Assembly: GCA_948146395.1 (NCBI GenBank)
Contig: OX411544.1
Location: forward strand, 59,793,856 to 59,857,855
Direction: 5' to 3'
DNA: 64,000 nt
Source of the DNA: Fragum whitleyi
Lineage: Eukaryota; Mollusca; Bivalvia; Cardiida; Cardiidae
The notes beneath the pieces were generated by a model. It did no database searches. It saw only the letters and a program-made list of their open reading frames with translations, and had not been told where the DNA came from. Shown piece after piece: positions 31,897 through 42,779 of this stretch (position 1 is the first letter of the stretch; every line of letters begins with the position of its first letter). The position numbers and the translations under genes were made by a program.

Positions 31897-32340
31897 GCTG
31901 GGAGGTAGAGTAATTGTTTACTATTGGTTTGGGATGCTTAATTTTCTATAGATTATTACTTACTCTCTTAAGGTGTGTTTAATTTTGAGATAGGATGAGT
32001 ACTTCAGATCTACAAGTTTAAATGTACATCTATCTGATACAATCTTAAAATAGTGAAAGTACCATTGATTTATCGTGCCCTACAGAACATTGGTTTTCTT
32101 TTTTCCATGTAGCCCAACAATCGGCCAAACTTTTAAGTGATGCTCTCAAAAAATAAACTAGAAAAAAAACCAGTTGAATGAAAGGTAAAATATGTACATG
32201 TATTACCATTTTCTAAATAAAATGAGATTTAATGATTTACCTATCTTTGTCCATATATGGAATATCATAAATATTCTCATTACAACAAAGTAATCTTATT
32301 GCATATTAAAGAGCGACGAATTTCTGTGAATCAATAGGTT

Positions 32341-32402
32341 GGCACAAAACTGTTGTAAGTGCCTATATATTCATATAGGCACTTACAATAGTTTTGGTGC
32401 AA
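32341..32402. repeat. hairpin, family H, in unit 2
   Basis: GGCACAAAACTGTTGTAAGT and GCCTATAT face ATATAGGC and ACTTACAATAGTTTTGGTGC; about 28-bp arms. Confidence 0.7.
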
Positions 32403-32409
32403 TCTTCGA

Positions 32410-32652
32410 AATCCCATCCAGTTGACAGGAAATTGTGAAGATAAAGCTCATCACCATTAAAGGTACGGATCACTTTGATAAGTGAAATAGACAAGAAAAA
32501 AGAGAAAAAGCTATTGTCAGAGATAAATGCAGTTAATGAAGATTAATGAACTCGACTTAAAGAAATAGGTGCTGTCAGCACAGCGGAAATCATTTTCTAT
32601 GACCTTACTTGGAATGATTTGTAGAAAACACTTTCTGCTCTGTACAATTATT
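32410..32652. repeat. conserved core, copy 2
   Basis: Same block as 31651-31896. Three of its differences cluster in AAATGCAGTTAATG. Confidence 0.75.
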
Positions 32653-33092
32653 GTGCCTGGGAATTAGAGTAATTGTTTAATTTTGGTTTGGGGTTCTTAA
32701 TTTTTTGTACATTTTTACCTACTCTCTTAAGGTGTGTTTGATTTTGAGATAGGATGAGTACTTCATATCTACAAGTTTTAAAGTACATGTATGTGAAACA
32801 ATCTTTAAGTAGTGAAAGAAGCATTGATTTGTCATGCCCTACAGCATATGGTGTGTCTTTTCCCAATGTAGCCCAACAATCAGTCAAACTTTTAAGTGGT
32901 GCTCTCAGAAAATAAACTAGAAAAAAACATAAAAGTTGAATAAAAGATAAAATATTTTTACCATTTTCTATATAAATGATTTCATTATTTACCTATATTT
33001 TTCCATATATGGAATTAGATCAAACAATCTCATTACAACAAAATAATCTTATTGCGTTTTAAAGTGTGAAGAGTATCTGTAAATCAATAGGT

Positions 33093-33157
33093 TGGCACAA
33101 AACTGTTATAAGTGTCTTAATATTTATATAGGCACTTACAATAGTTTTGGTGCTAAC
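33093..33157. repeat. hairpin, family H, in unit 3
   Basis: GTTGGCACAAAACTG and AAGTG face CACTTACAATAGTTTTGG. The stem has more mismatches than in units 1 and 2. Confidence 0.65.
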
Positions 33158-33164
33158 CCTTCGA

Positions 33165-33410
33165 AATCCCATCCAGTTGACAGGAAATTGTGAAGATAAA
33201 GCTCATCACCATAAAAGGTACGGATCACTTTGATACGTGAAATAGACAGGAAAAAAGAGAAAAGGCTATTGTCAGAGATAAACGGAGATAATGAAGATTA
33301 ATGAACTCGACTTAAAGAAATAGGTGCTGTCAGCACAGCGGAAATCATTTTCTATGACCTTACTTGGAATGATTTGTAGAAAACACTTTCTGCTCTGTAC
33401 AATTGTGCTT
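33165..33410. repeat. conserved core, copy 3
   Basis: Same block as copies 1 and 2. Differences include CCATAAAAGG and GATACGTG. The tandem unit ends soon after. Confidence 0.75.
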
Positions 33411-33694
33411 TGGAGAGTAAATGTTTACTATAGGTTTGGGATGTTTATTCATTAATAGTAGAATTTTCCATAGGTCTCTTACCTTTTTTATGCGACAGGG
33501 GGTAGATGGATGTTAGCATCATCTTAATTTGTCTGTCTGTCCATACAAACATCTATTTAATTCGAATGACTCATATTTTCATCGTGGTCTTAACTCCTTC
33601 CAGATTTTGTCTTACACATTGAGAGAGAGGCAATGGTTTCTAACCACTGCTACCAACTTTTACAGCTGGATGGACTTGGGGCCGGCTGTGTGTA

Positions 33695-33785
33695 TAGTGA
33701 CCTGCCGAAATACACTACCTGCCTCTGGTGGGACCCACAACCACCAGGTTAGGAGTAGAGCCTGCTGACCACTCGGCCAACAAGC
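33695..33785 (-). mobile_element. tRNA-derived SINE head (Ser/Leu-like)
   Basis: On the minus strand GGCTTGTTGGCCGAGTGGTC contains a perfect A box TGGCCGAGTGG as in class II tRNAs. GTGGGTCCCACC sits where the B box should be. The tRNA fold is imperfect. A SINE remnant is more likely than a gene. Confidence 0.5.
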
Positions 33786-33980
33786 CAGACAAAAATAATT
33801 TTGCACAATTGTTATATATCATGTGAAGACATGCCTTTTGGACAAAAAAAGAGATAGCTCCAAGATCAAGGTCAACAGTGTAAGGTCAAATGTTTATATG
33901 CCAATATGAAAGCAGTTGTCCTGTGCAGAGCTTTGCATCCCTTTGTGGTTCTCTTGTCAGATGGGTTCACATTTCACCTA

Positions 33981-34040
33981 AGCGCAAAACAGTTGAAACT
34001 GCCTTAAAACATATTGGCAGTTAAAACTGTTTTACACCTA
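33981..34040. repeat. hairpin, family H
   Basis: GCGCAAAACAGTTGAAACTG faces CAGTTAAAACTGTTTTACAC; loop CCTTAAAACATATTGG. Confidence 0.65.
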
Positions 34041-34139
34041 CCCATTAAAATACAATACAGATTGAGCTCACAAGATGTACAACAGAACGAGAGTTTCCTG
34101 TTAATAAAATTTTCAAATCTATTCATAGATGGCTTGATC

Positions 34140-34195
34140 AGTGCAAAACAGTTTTAACTGTAAACAAATAGGCAGTCACAAGTGTTTTGTGCCTA
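34140..34195. repeat. hairpin, family H
   Basis: GTGCAAAACAGTTTTAACTG faces CAGTCACAAGTGTTTTGTGC, only ~100 bp from the previous family H hairpin. Confidence 0.6.
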
Positions 34196-34647
34196 GCTAT
34201 TGACCTACAATATTAAGGGTCAATTTAAATTAATTTCTCCATGACTAAAAGTTTGTCTGTACTTGAGTGTAACCAGAAATAATTTAGTAATGAAGTATTG
34301 ATAAGGACCTGTGTACTAAATGTATGTTTTTGTGGGCTAGTAACAATTTGAAACTGTCTTGGAAATGTCAAAGCAAAACAATGTTTATGATATCTAAAAG
34401 GGGAAATGCTCTGATTTTAGGACACCACTGCGTTTTGTCAAGCAAATTTTTTTCTGGCCATGTATGGATAGATCTATGGCATATTGTTTTCTGTCTGTCT
34501 GGCCATCTGACTTCACAAAAACTAACGATGAATATTTACAGAAACTAATATCAAGATAATCTTTGTAGGTCAAACTTCCACAAAATTTGACTTAAAAATG
34601 TTAAGATTGGCAATTACTTTAAGCCTTTTTCAAGAGAAAAAGCTCAT

Positions 34648-34727
34648 ATTGATGGCTCAGCGTGAAACAGTAGTAACTGCCTTTATGTTTATAGGCAGTT
34701 ACTACTGTTTCACGCTGAGGCATCAAT
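34648..34727. repeat. hairpin, family H, best copy
   Basis: 80-bp palindrome. ATTGATGGCTCAGCGTGAAA and CAGTAGTAACTGCC face GGCAGTTACTACTG and TTTCACGCTGAGGCATCAAT, with one mismatch in 34 bp and a 12-nt loop. It is a strong candidate for a hairpin RNA precursor if transcribed. Confidence 0.8.
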
Positions 34728-34857
34728 TATTATGCGGCATGGTGATAACCACATCTATTTGCATCTGCAGATATCAAGGTCAAGGGCATCTCTCAAGATA
34801 AATATTTTTGGGAAATAAAACAACAATGATATTAAGGAGGCATTTTTATCTAGCAAA

Positions 34858-35122
34858 TGTGACCTGTCACAGGAAAAAGGACCATTTTGGTTGAGTGTAA
34901 AGTATCCACCCTAGTCAGACTGCGGAGATTTGCACACACTGACTTGGGTCGAAACTTTTCGCAGTGTGCTTTTTTTCTGAATCTAGAATGATCAATCTAC
35001 CTCCATGTGAAAGAATTTTTGAAATGCCACCTCTGGTTGACCTTTGCTGGACACAATGTCTTTTTCAAATATTCATTTTACAGATTTCTGAGATGGTCCC
35101 TTTTCGCATGACAGGTCACAAA
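34858..35122 (+). mobile_element. MITE family M4
   Basis: AATGTGACCTGTCAC and GGACCATTTTGG on the left. GAGATGGTCCCTTTTCGC and GACAGGTCACA on the right. The internal palindromic module AGTCAGACTGCGG faces CACACTGACT at about 34914-34947. Confidence 0.7.
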
Positions 35123-35126
35123 TGCA

Positions 35127-35873
35127 TTTTTAGCTCTACTGACTGAGGCCTAGCAATGGCCTAATACCTGTCTGTCCACTGACAGTATAATTGTTGAGTC
35201 GAAAGGAAGATTTCTTTCGAAGACGGGGGCTGATCAGTCGAAAAAAACATAGGTAAAGGGGCCTAAAAGATTTTTGCTTAAGAAAATCTCATTTACTCAA
35301 TAAAGTCTTCAAAAATTATTGGATTTACTTCAACTTGATGATTGTAGGATCTTAAGGAAAGTTCCTTCTAAAATGAGGTTAGTCCATCAGAAAGCATAGG
35401 AAAAAGGGTATTGTGGATTTTCACTCAAAAAATTCTTGTTTTTTGTTTATGTAATTAATTTCAAAAATATAAATGAATCTACTTGAAACTTTGAAAGGAT
35501 GATTGAGGGTTTAAATGCGGGTTGTTTTCAAAAATGGGGCTGATCCTTTGGAGAACACAGGGAAAAAAAGGGATCTTTCTGATTTTTTGCTCAAAATATT
35601 CTTGTTTACACATTTAATTTTCAAATTTCTCTTGAACCTTTCACAGGATGATTCTATTGTCCTAATTAAGATTCTGTATGATAATTTTATGAAGACACAG
35701 TAAAAAAAAAAAATTGGGGTCATTGTTGAAAACAAATTGAAAAGGAGAAAGGTTCTTAGTGATTTTCTCTTGACATTATTCTCCTTAAGGCAATAAAGTT
35801 CCTGAAATATCAGATAAAATAAGGAAAGACTTGATAGTCAGTAGAGTGTCTCAGGCCCTTGTTGGCCTCTTAT
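35127..35873 (+). mobile_element. Helentron-like repeat, family A, old copy
   Basis: 5' TTTTTAGCTCTACTGACTG. 3' AGTCAGTAGAGTGTC, then GGCCCTTGTTGGCCTCTTATTT, which is the family A hairpin and end in decayed form. About four degraded ~150-bp cores lie between. It abuts the M4 element on its left. Confidence 0.55.
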
Positions 35874-36310
35874 TTTCTCTGGTTCCTAAAATCTTTGCAA
35901 AATTGCAGTATAAAACTGCTTAAAAGGCTCTCTAGTTGCATCATTCTTTGGCAAAGAGTTAATCTTGGTTCATTTAACAGCACCATAAAAACTAATGTCC
36001 CCTTAATGACTGAAACCTAATCATGCTCATATCCTTTGTTCTTATGATACATTTGTTGGAACATTAGTAGAGCATGAAAAGTACAATTCAATTTTCTCCT
36101 GGATAAAATTGCCATTTCTAGTTAATTTGTTATTTGAAAAGGCTCTTAAGCTACTAGGGAAATTATTATTTAGCAACCATTACAATTTTGTAGCCATTAA
36201 ATATGTTCTATATGGTAAGATTCAGCTTACTATGCGTAGGAAAACAATGAATTGCTGAGAACCCTGTATAGCTAGTATCGGTAAATTCAATTAAATTGGT
36301 TTTAACACCA
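35874..36310. other. no recognisable feature
   Basis: Plain AT-rich sequence. Confidence 0.4.
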
Positions 36311-36614
36311 CATTTTTAGCTCGGCTGTTTTCGGAGAAAAAAACGAGGTATTGCTATAGCCTTGTGTTGTTGCCGTCGTTGTTGTCATTGTGCGTAAACT
36401 TTGACATTTTGTTATATCTCTGGTTCTACTGAAGGCATTAACTTGAAACTTGACACACATGTTCACCATCAAAAGAGCAACCCTATAATATCAAGGGGGA
36501 TAACTCTAGATGCATTTTGTGCAAATTATGCCCCTTTTTGGACTTTTTCGATTTTTTCCCACCATCCAGCACTCAACAGCCGAGGGTAGGCACCCATAGG
36601 GGGTGCTCTTGTTT
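36311..36614 (+). mobile_element. Helentron-like repeat, family C, complete
   Basis: 5' TTTTTAGCTCGGCTGTTTTC. One core with CATTAACTTGAAACTTGACA. 3' CAACAGCCGAGG (inverse of the 5' end), hairpin GCACCC-ATA-GGGGGTGC, then TCTTGTTT. It is a compact 300-bp example of the shared plan. Confidence 0.7.
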
Positions 36615-36667
36615 CTGTCATATCACAGAAGCTGGTGCAACTAACAATTGAATCCTGGTGTTTTCTG

Positions 36668-36757
36668 CACCAGTACTATGAGTACAATCTTTCCTAGCCT
36701 CCAGCTGCTATCCCACCTAGGTTTATGATTATCCATCCATTGGTTGAAGCAATTTCT
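36668..36757 (-). mobile_element. SINE body fragment
   Basis: CTTTCCTAGCCTCCAGCTGC and ATCCCACCTAGGTTTATGAT match inversely the body of the SINE at 6515-6912. The tRNA head is missing; a P1 MITE fragment follows directly. Confidence 0.6.
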
Positions 36758-36832
36758 TCGTTTTTCACAATGTTTTCTCAATCATAAAATCGCGGGCACG
36801 TAAAGAGCAGGGATAAAACTGCAAAGGGTTAA
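36758..36832 (-). mobile_element. MITE P1 terminal fragment
   Basis: TTTTTCACAATGTTTTCTC, GCACGTAAAGAGCAGGGAT and GCAAAGGGTTAA match one half of P1. The hairpin and other half are absent. Confidence 0.6.
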
Positions 36833-37015
36833 TTAAGATTGGGAGTCAAATGTGCTACCAACAGTCCTATGCAGGCAATACTTTGTATATAAGAGTAACA
36901 ATCAAGCCAATTCTACCTCATAAATTTTACATGTTTGCATAGAATTATCTTGAAGTGGCTTTTATTTATAAGCAGAGTGAGTGGCTTACAAAAGTATTGC
37001 ACTTACACTATAAAA

Positions 37016-37255
37016 TGAGTCTGTGCGTGACATTTCCAACAATTTGAAATATTCTTTGGATGCAAACATTGAGTAGCCTAGACAGCCACATACTATAAGT
37101 ATAAAGTTACCTGATGGCCTACAGGTACTTTGAGACCTTGTCTATTTACTAAACACATAGTGAAAACTCTGGTCAGACTGTGCAGATGCACGGGCTGGTC
37201 AGAGTCTTTGCTTTGCAGTTTTTTTTGAGTGTCGGAAATCTCACGCACATGCTCA
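37016..37255 (+). mobile_element. MITE family M3
   Basis: Left TGAGTCTGTGCGTGACATTT and CCAACAATTT. The right end is inverse-related (GTCGGAAATCTCACGCACAT, GCTCA). Internal module GGTCAGACTGTGC faces GCACGGGCTGGTCAGA at about 37172-37202. Confidence 0.65.
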
Positions 37256-37919
37256 TATTATTTTTAGAAGGAAATAGTGTAAAGGAAATGTAGCCATGTC
37301 CATCATCCCAGTAATGTATTGGCCCTATCTTATCATGAAGACCTTTCAGTCATTTACTACATCTATCTCTTGGGTTATCTTGCTTTGGCAGTTTTCTTTT
37401 ATTAGTTTCTCTACTCTTTTCTTAGAAGGAGTGTTGCAAACTGTGGGTGAACTTTCACATGAAATTTTTGTAGTTTATTTGGTTCCACAAGATTTGTGTC
37501 TCAAAATTTTCAAGGAGTCAAAAATTTACCAATTCATTAACTTGCTGATTAATTATAGAAAAAAAAAAAACAATTCCGATAAATTTGATTTTGTATTACT
37601 GTAAAAGATTTAACACAGCCGTAGGGGTTGATTAAAATCATTGCATTTCTATTAGAAGGAGGTGGAGGATTATTAGAGGCTACAGATATTTTAAGACCTA
37701 GAAAACCCAGGGCAAAAAGGCAAATACCTGGGATTTACTATGACTGCAAAGTCAAGATCTAAACCAATGATGATACATGAATAAAAACAAAATAGCACAG
37801 TATAAGAGTGAGGCTTGCAAGCCTTTGAATGATATAGGTTAAAGTACACAGAAAATAACAAAGAAAAAATAAAAGCAAGTCAATTATATAAACATTGAAC
37901 TAGCCCAAAAGCTTTACAT
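37256..37919. other. no recognisable feature
   Basis: A 102-codon open frame at 37296-37604 is hydrophobic and starts in AT-rich DNA. It has no recognisable domain and I do not accept it as a gene. Confidence 0.4.
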
Positions 37920-38149
37920 TTAACCCTTTGCTGTTTAATCCCTGCTTTTTTATGTGCCTGTGATTTTATGATTGAGAAAACATTGTGAAAAAAGAAGAAA
38001 TTGCTTCTGACAAGCAATTTCTTCTTTTTCCACATATTTTTCTACCCTACTGAATGGTTATTTTTCAAATTAAATCCACTTTAAATTTTCGTCTGCATAC
38101 CCTTTGAATTTGGACAGGTCCAAAATTTTCTGAAAAAGGAAAGGTTTAA
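37920..38149 (+). mobile_element. TTAA MITE, family P1, full-length
   Basis: TTAA on both sides. Left CCCTTTGCTGTTTAATCCC, right GAAAAAGGAAAGGTTTAA. Central perfect 14-bp hairpin AGAAGAAATTGCTT, CTGAC, AAGCAATTTCTTCT. Confidence 0.8.
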
Positions 38150-38552
38150 CACACCGAAACAAAAAATACCCTCCATAGAAATCATTAGAGACTTCAAGTT
38201 TTCCGAAAATCACTCAGAAAATGGTTCATTATGATGGCCGAAGAGGGGGGTGGGGTTATATTAGAGCATGGGGCTCTATTAGAATTATTACGCAATATGT
38301 GATCATGTATTTTGATTAGATTGGAAAATGCTAAGCCTTTAAGGTTTGGTCTGTAATACTATTTATGTAACAAAACTTAGATATAAATATTCAATGTTAT
38401 TTGCCCTGTATTCCAGAATCACAAAACATTTAAGAAAAGCAGGATACCAATTTTAAATATTTGCAAACATTTTCTCACATTTTTGCAACCTGAATGCAGG
38501 AAAGAAGAGAAAATTGAAGCAGGTCACCATAGATATTTCAATGATTTATATC

Positions 38553-38820
38553 ATAGGTGTATCTGTAGGACTTTAAAATTTATATGCACTCAGAAGGAGA
38601 CAACCAAAGAGTATATAGGATAATATATAGGCAATATATGGAGTGTGACAAAATATGAATGTCCTCCATCCACTCACTTTAAACATGATAAAGCAACATA
38701 ACTAAAGCTTGAATAAGTTATGTTATGATCACACACCATGATTTTTTCAACAGATGATTATTTCGTTTATGCACTTGTGTAAATTGCGTAATGGGAGTTA
38801 CGCCCTTGTATATTTCCTCA
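38553..38820 (+). mobile_element. MITE family M5
   Basis: Left ATCATAGGTGTATCTGTAGG, then TATATGCACTCAGAAG and TATGGAGTGTGACAAAAT. The right end is GCGTAATGGGAGTTACGCCC. A second copy lies inverted at 41217-41473. The right end read inversely (AGGGCGTAACT) resembles the left end (ATAGGTGTATCT), as for a TIR element. Confidence 0.6.
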
Positions 38821-39073
38821 TACCAGTACTTATCTATAGAAAATAATTCACCGATTCTGTCTTATTCTAAATATACCTTTTTTTTCAAATTTAGGTATTT
38901 CTGTGATAAATCAAGGTGACCTTTGATGCCAAAAAGTTTGGAAGTTAATTTCATCTGGTTATCCACACAGATGTCCAGATTAGTGGCATGTCTTTCAACA
39001 GCGTAATCATTATCATTCTGTGTTTACTAGGTAGGTATCTCTTTATCTTGTAACTGTTATCTTACATTTTAAG

Positions 39074-39140
39074 GTGTCAGCTAAAAACTATTGTAAGTGC
39101 CTATAAATTTATAGGCATTTACATTAGTTTTGTGTTGACA
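39074..39140. repeat. hairpin, family H
   Basis: GCTAAAAACTATTGTAAGTG and CCTATAAA face TTTATAGG and CATTTACATTAGTTTTGTG; nearly perfect stem. Confidence 0.65.
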
Positions 39141-39335
39141 TCCTGGATTTTCTGTTGAGCTTTACAGGTTTCTATGGAAATCTCTTTAAAGTATAGCATT
39201 GGCTTTGGCATAATGATCCATGGAAAACAGAAAATATTGGCAGATTTTAAGCACTGTCTTTGAGACACATTTAAGTTTGATAACTTGAATTTGAATATCA
39301 AAAGAATTACCCTTACTGTTGTAGCAACAACATTA

Positions 39336-39476
39336 TTAATGGAGTTTGTTGGTTCTTGGAAAAACAAAGGTATTGCTGTGAGCCTTGGCACTGTTAATTA
39401 GTAACTGTCATTATACACCTCCACCCATAAAGTAGAGTGAGTGCAAGCACCTTTAGGGGGTACTCCTATCTTAAAT
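39336..39476 (+). mobile_element. Helentron-like family C, remnant
   Basis: GTTGGTTCTTGGAAAAACAA and AGGTATTGCTGTGAGCCTTG resemble the 5' part. AGCACCTTTAGGGGGTACTC resembles the 3' hairpin. The core is deleted. Confidence 0.4.
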
Positions 39477-39889
39477 GCTCAACACTATCAGCGTTTTGTT
39501 TAGTTGAAAAAACAGTAACAAAATGTTGTTGATTTGAAAGGGGAATCATTCCCCTGTTCCTCCGGAACTGTTGTCAGATAGCATCAATCCAATATCAGAA
39601 TCTTGTTAGAAGGAGGTCAGTGTGATACTCTCCAGTGGTTATTGGTCATTTGTGATTTGCCTCCCCCAATATAACTTCCAGCGACAGATATATGGCGTAT
39701 TTTTCAGAAGGTTATAAGTTTTTTTGGTAATTTACAGACAGATATACTATTTTCCTCCATATTTTACGGACTAAAGTACCTATTTCCAATATAAAAGTAC
39801 ATGATTTTTAAAGGAAAAAACATCAGAACTCATCCAATAGGCATTTTTAAACTCATGTATGCTAGTCCTCATGCTGAAAAGTAACCGTG

Positions 39890-40360
39890 ATATATGTACA
39901 GATGGAAGGGGGATGGTGTGTAAGATTCAATCACTCCTAAATTTATGAATGGATTTCAAAATTGTCAATCATTTTCTATCATGAGTAAAAATGCCAATTA
40001 TAAGATTTATTTTTTTTGAGACATCTCCAAGGTCAAGGTCACAGCTCAAGTCAAATGTTAGCATTTAGCTTGCCAGAGCGTATATCAAATTTTGGATAGA
40101 TTTCAAACATTCTCCATCATAAGAAGATGTGACTTGAAAGAATTACATGTATTTGAAAAGATCCAAGGTCAAGGTCTCAGCTCAAGGTCAAAATGTTGGA
40201 TAGCAGCCTCAACACTAATTGTACTCAGGGACAACCATCTAGTTCAATTTTTTTTAAAACAGCGCAAATTTCATGTTATCCTGAACCCAGGGCAGTTGTT
40301 GGTTCTCAAACAGTATCCACCAATAAATTGACCGATATAAGGGAAATCATAAAGTGCTGA
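39890..40360 (+). mobile_element. degenerate Helentron-like repeat, AGGTCA-rich core
   Basis: Two units contain CTCCAAGGTCAAGGTCACAG and CCAAGGTCAAGGTCTCAGCT, with ATGGATTTCAAAATTGTC and ATAGATTTCAAACATTCTC. Same core type as 16062-16565. Ends not found. Confidence 0.4.
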
Positions 40361-40639
40361 TTCAGCAGGATAATTTGAATCAACAGATTCTGGGTTACTT
40401 GACAGGGAAATCAATGAGACTATAGAAAAGTGGGGAACCCGTTATTATCGTTGGTTGATTGAAATCTGACATCTATACACAAAACTACTTATATATTGCT
40501 CTTTGGTGCATATCTTCTCAAATAAGAATATATTTCAGGGAACAACGAGTTCTTAGGACTTACTTTTTTACCAGATATTCTTTTTGTGCATTTTTTAGCA
40601 TATATATTCAGTCTATATGTCTGCCAAGCCTCAGGTTTG

Positions 40640-40760
40640 CTTAGTCTGTACTGCTTAGGCTCTCCATCTTGTAAGTTTGATCCCCAGCTTGTCCAACTTT
40701 CAACTATTTTTTGACAACATTCACTGTGACATGTGGGTGAATGTTTGTGCCAGTGCCTCA
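40640..40760 (+). mobile_element. possible SINE remnant
   Basis: GTAAGTTTGATCCCCAGC resembles a B box and 3' T-arm. CTGCTTAGGCTCTCCATCTTG precedes it. The tail ACATTCACTGTGACATGTGG is unlike the other SINE bodies here. Confidence 0.3.
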
Positions 40761-41216
40761 GGTAAAATGCTTATACTGGTTTGTGAAATAACAGGAAAAC
40801 ATGGGTGGGTACTATATTTGCTTGCAGAAGAGTGCCTTCCCTAATACATGTTGTGTCTCTCTTACACGGTCTACTTGAAAAAGCTCATTTCATGTTATGG
40901 AATGTAAAGGCGCTGAGATTTTTTTGTAATCGAACTGTCATGCTCTACTTTATGACGTCACTTTGGAATCCAAGTAACACAGGCCTGACCTTGGATCAGA
41001 AGTATCAAGGTCAAAAGGTTGATATGACGTCACTAGTGTCAAAACCAAGGTTGTTTGAATGGGAATCCGGTTAATTTAGAATGATATTAAGTTCCTTATG
41101 AACTGCCACTTATTTTCTCATATAACTCCCCTTGTTGTCTATAACAAACATGCAACCATCAGAGATATCCTTGTCTTACACTTGTGTAGAATCACATTCT
41201 TAAAGACATCATCACT

Positions 41217-41473
41217 AAGGGCGTAACTACCATTACGCATATGTGTAATAGAGATAAATCCTCTTTAAAAAAAACGTTGTTGCTGAGTGCCATAGCATGG
41301 AAACTATGTTTTGATTATTCACCAACGATCAAATTATAGGAAATGGGAGCGGACGGAGAGCATTCAACTTTTGTCACAGTCCACATATAGACCATATATG
41401 TGTCCAATATATTTAATTTTGGTCAACTTCTGAGTGCATATACATTTCAAAATCCTAGTTATGCCTATGATCA
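41217..41473 (-). mobile_element. MITE family M5, inverted copy
   Basis: The inverse reads ATCATAGGCATAACTAGGAT, TATATGCACTCAGAAG, TGTGGACTGTGACAAAAG and GCGTAATGGTAGTTACGCCC, co-linear with 38553-38820. The two could instead be the long TIRs of one 2.9-kb element. Confidence 0.6.
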
Positions 41474-42344
41474 CTGTTATATCATCATCTAATGAAAATT
41501 GTTGCATTATTTTATAAACATACAAAATTGGTGTTTACAGAAGCGTTCAATTAAACTAATGATACCCATATTTGCTGTCAAGATTGTGGGTGACCCATAT
41601 GTGATTCAGTGCTCTATTTTCAGTCCAAAGAGGTAAATACTTTTATTGATTCTAGTGGATTGACAGTATTCAATGTAATTGTTTACCAAGTAATAGGTTT
41701 TAAGTTGGCTCAGACATGGATAATGATACTGTCTGAGAGCTCATAATTAAAAGGCTTTTTCCAGCTTCAAGTGCCTCCTAATGAATTCTATTAGGAGATT
41801 TAACGTATCATTAAACTTTACTTTATTTAAGTATGGTAAGCTAGATAAATAGACACTAAAATTGGTTAAGGAACTTTATTGGTCTTGATTTTCTAAAAAG
41901 CTGTTCCAAAATTTATTTACAATACATATCACTTTCAAGAACTAGTTAAGTAAATTTTCATGGATTTTTTATTCCCTGGACTAATATGTGATCGACCATG
42001 GTGTTTGGGGGTCAGGTAGGCAGGTGTTGCCCACTAGACTCTTGTTTTTATTGACACTTGGCAGTTATGTTCCTTCATGATTATGTTAATGATAATGGAG
42101 TGCAGTGCACAAGAATCGTAACTCTCCCTAGCTCAATTTCTGAGTTATTTATTTCCCTATGTTGCTTTTTATTCTAAAACATCAAGTAGGCTTTTCTTGT
42201 TACAATATGCCACCTTGTAATCTAAGACTATTCTAAGAATTGTTTTTCTACACATGGCAAATTGAACCCAACATAAAGAATTTACTTATTTTAAGTATTA
42301 GATTATATAATCCTATTTTGGTATGTTTTCATTTTTTGATCAAC
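41474..42344. other. mostly featureless
   Basis: A short hairpin TCCTAATGAATTCTATTAGG lies near 41778. 42003-42052 ends CACTAGACTCTTGTTTTTA, a possible decayed Helentron-like 3' end. Nothing else. Confidence 0.35.
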
Positions 42345-42560
42345 ATGACTGTTTTCGGAGAAAACAATATTTATTGCCTAGCCTTGATGTACCAAATATT
42401 ATATGCTGTTGTGTGTGGTTGCACACAACTTTAGACAATTTGTGTTATCTGCTGCTATACTGAGAAAATATATCTGGAATCATGGGATATATGCTAACTT
42501 TTTATCAAAAAGGGAATCCATAATATCAAAGAAATAATTCTAAAAGATGACCAAAATGTT
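42345..42560 (+). mobile_element. Helentron-like family C, 3' truncated
   Basis: GACTGTTTTCGGAGAAAACA then TATTTATTGCCTAGCCTTG matches the family C 5' region at 36318-36365. The later part fades. Confidence 0.4.
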
Positions 42561-42779
42561 TTTAAAAAATCTTGGTCACTCTGTTTCTTTATTGTGATTT
42601 TGACACCAGTTGGCTTTGAACAAAAATTCTTGTTCTTTTTCAAAATCCATTCCCTGGTAGAATCTATTCAAATTTCAGTGAAAAACTTAACACAAAACAG
42701 AAATTGACTGATCATATTTTGGTGACAATTATTGAAATAGTTTATATAACAAGATCTGTTACAAAATGGACTCTTACCT

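Larger units (their letters stand above)
31440..33430 (+). repeat. ~757-bp tandem triplication with conserved core
   Basis: The segment starting AATCCCATCCAGTTGACAGG occurs at 31651, 32410 and 33165 (periods 759 and 755). Each unit has a palindrome (31578, 32341, 33093) then a ~245-bp block almost unchanged between copies, then ~500 bp much more diverged. The first unit is partial on its left and the third stops after the core. The core has stops in all frames, so it is not an exon. Confidence 0.85.

Noticed and set aside
33695..33785. tRNA-Ser or tRNA-Leu gene
   Set aside because: Only the A box is intact; the B box and the acceptor stem do not form properly.
37296..37604. 102-codon plus-strand frame
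   Set aside because: Hydrophobic, low-complexity composition typical of AT-rich non-coding DNA; no motif or splice context.
16120..40200. AGGTCA-rich stretches as nuclear-receptor response elements
   Set aside because: The AGGTCA words are part of repeated cores (16120, 19250, 40020) and occur wherever that core is present, so position-specific regulation is not supported.
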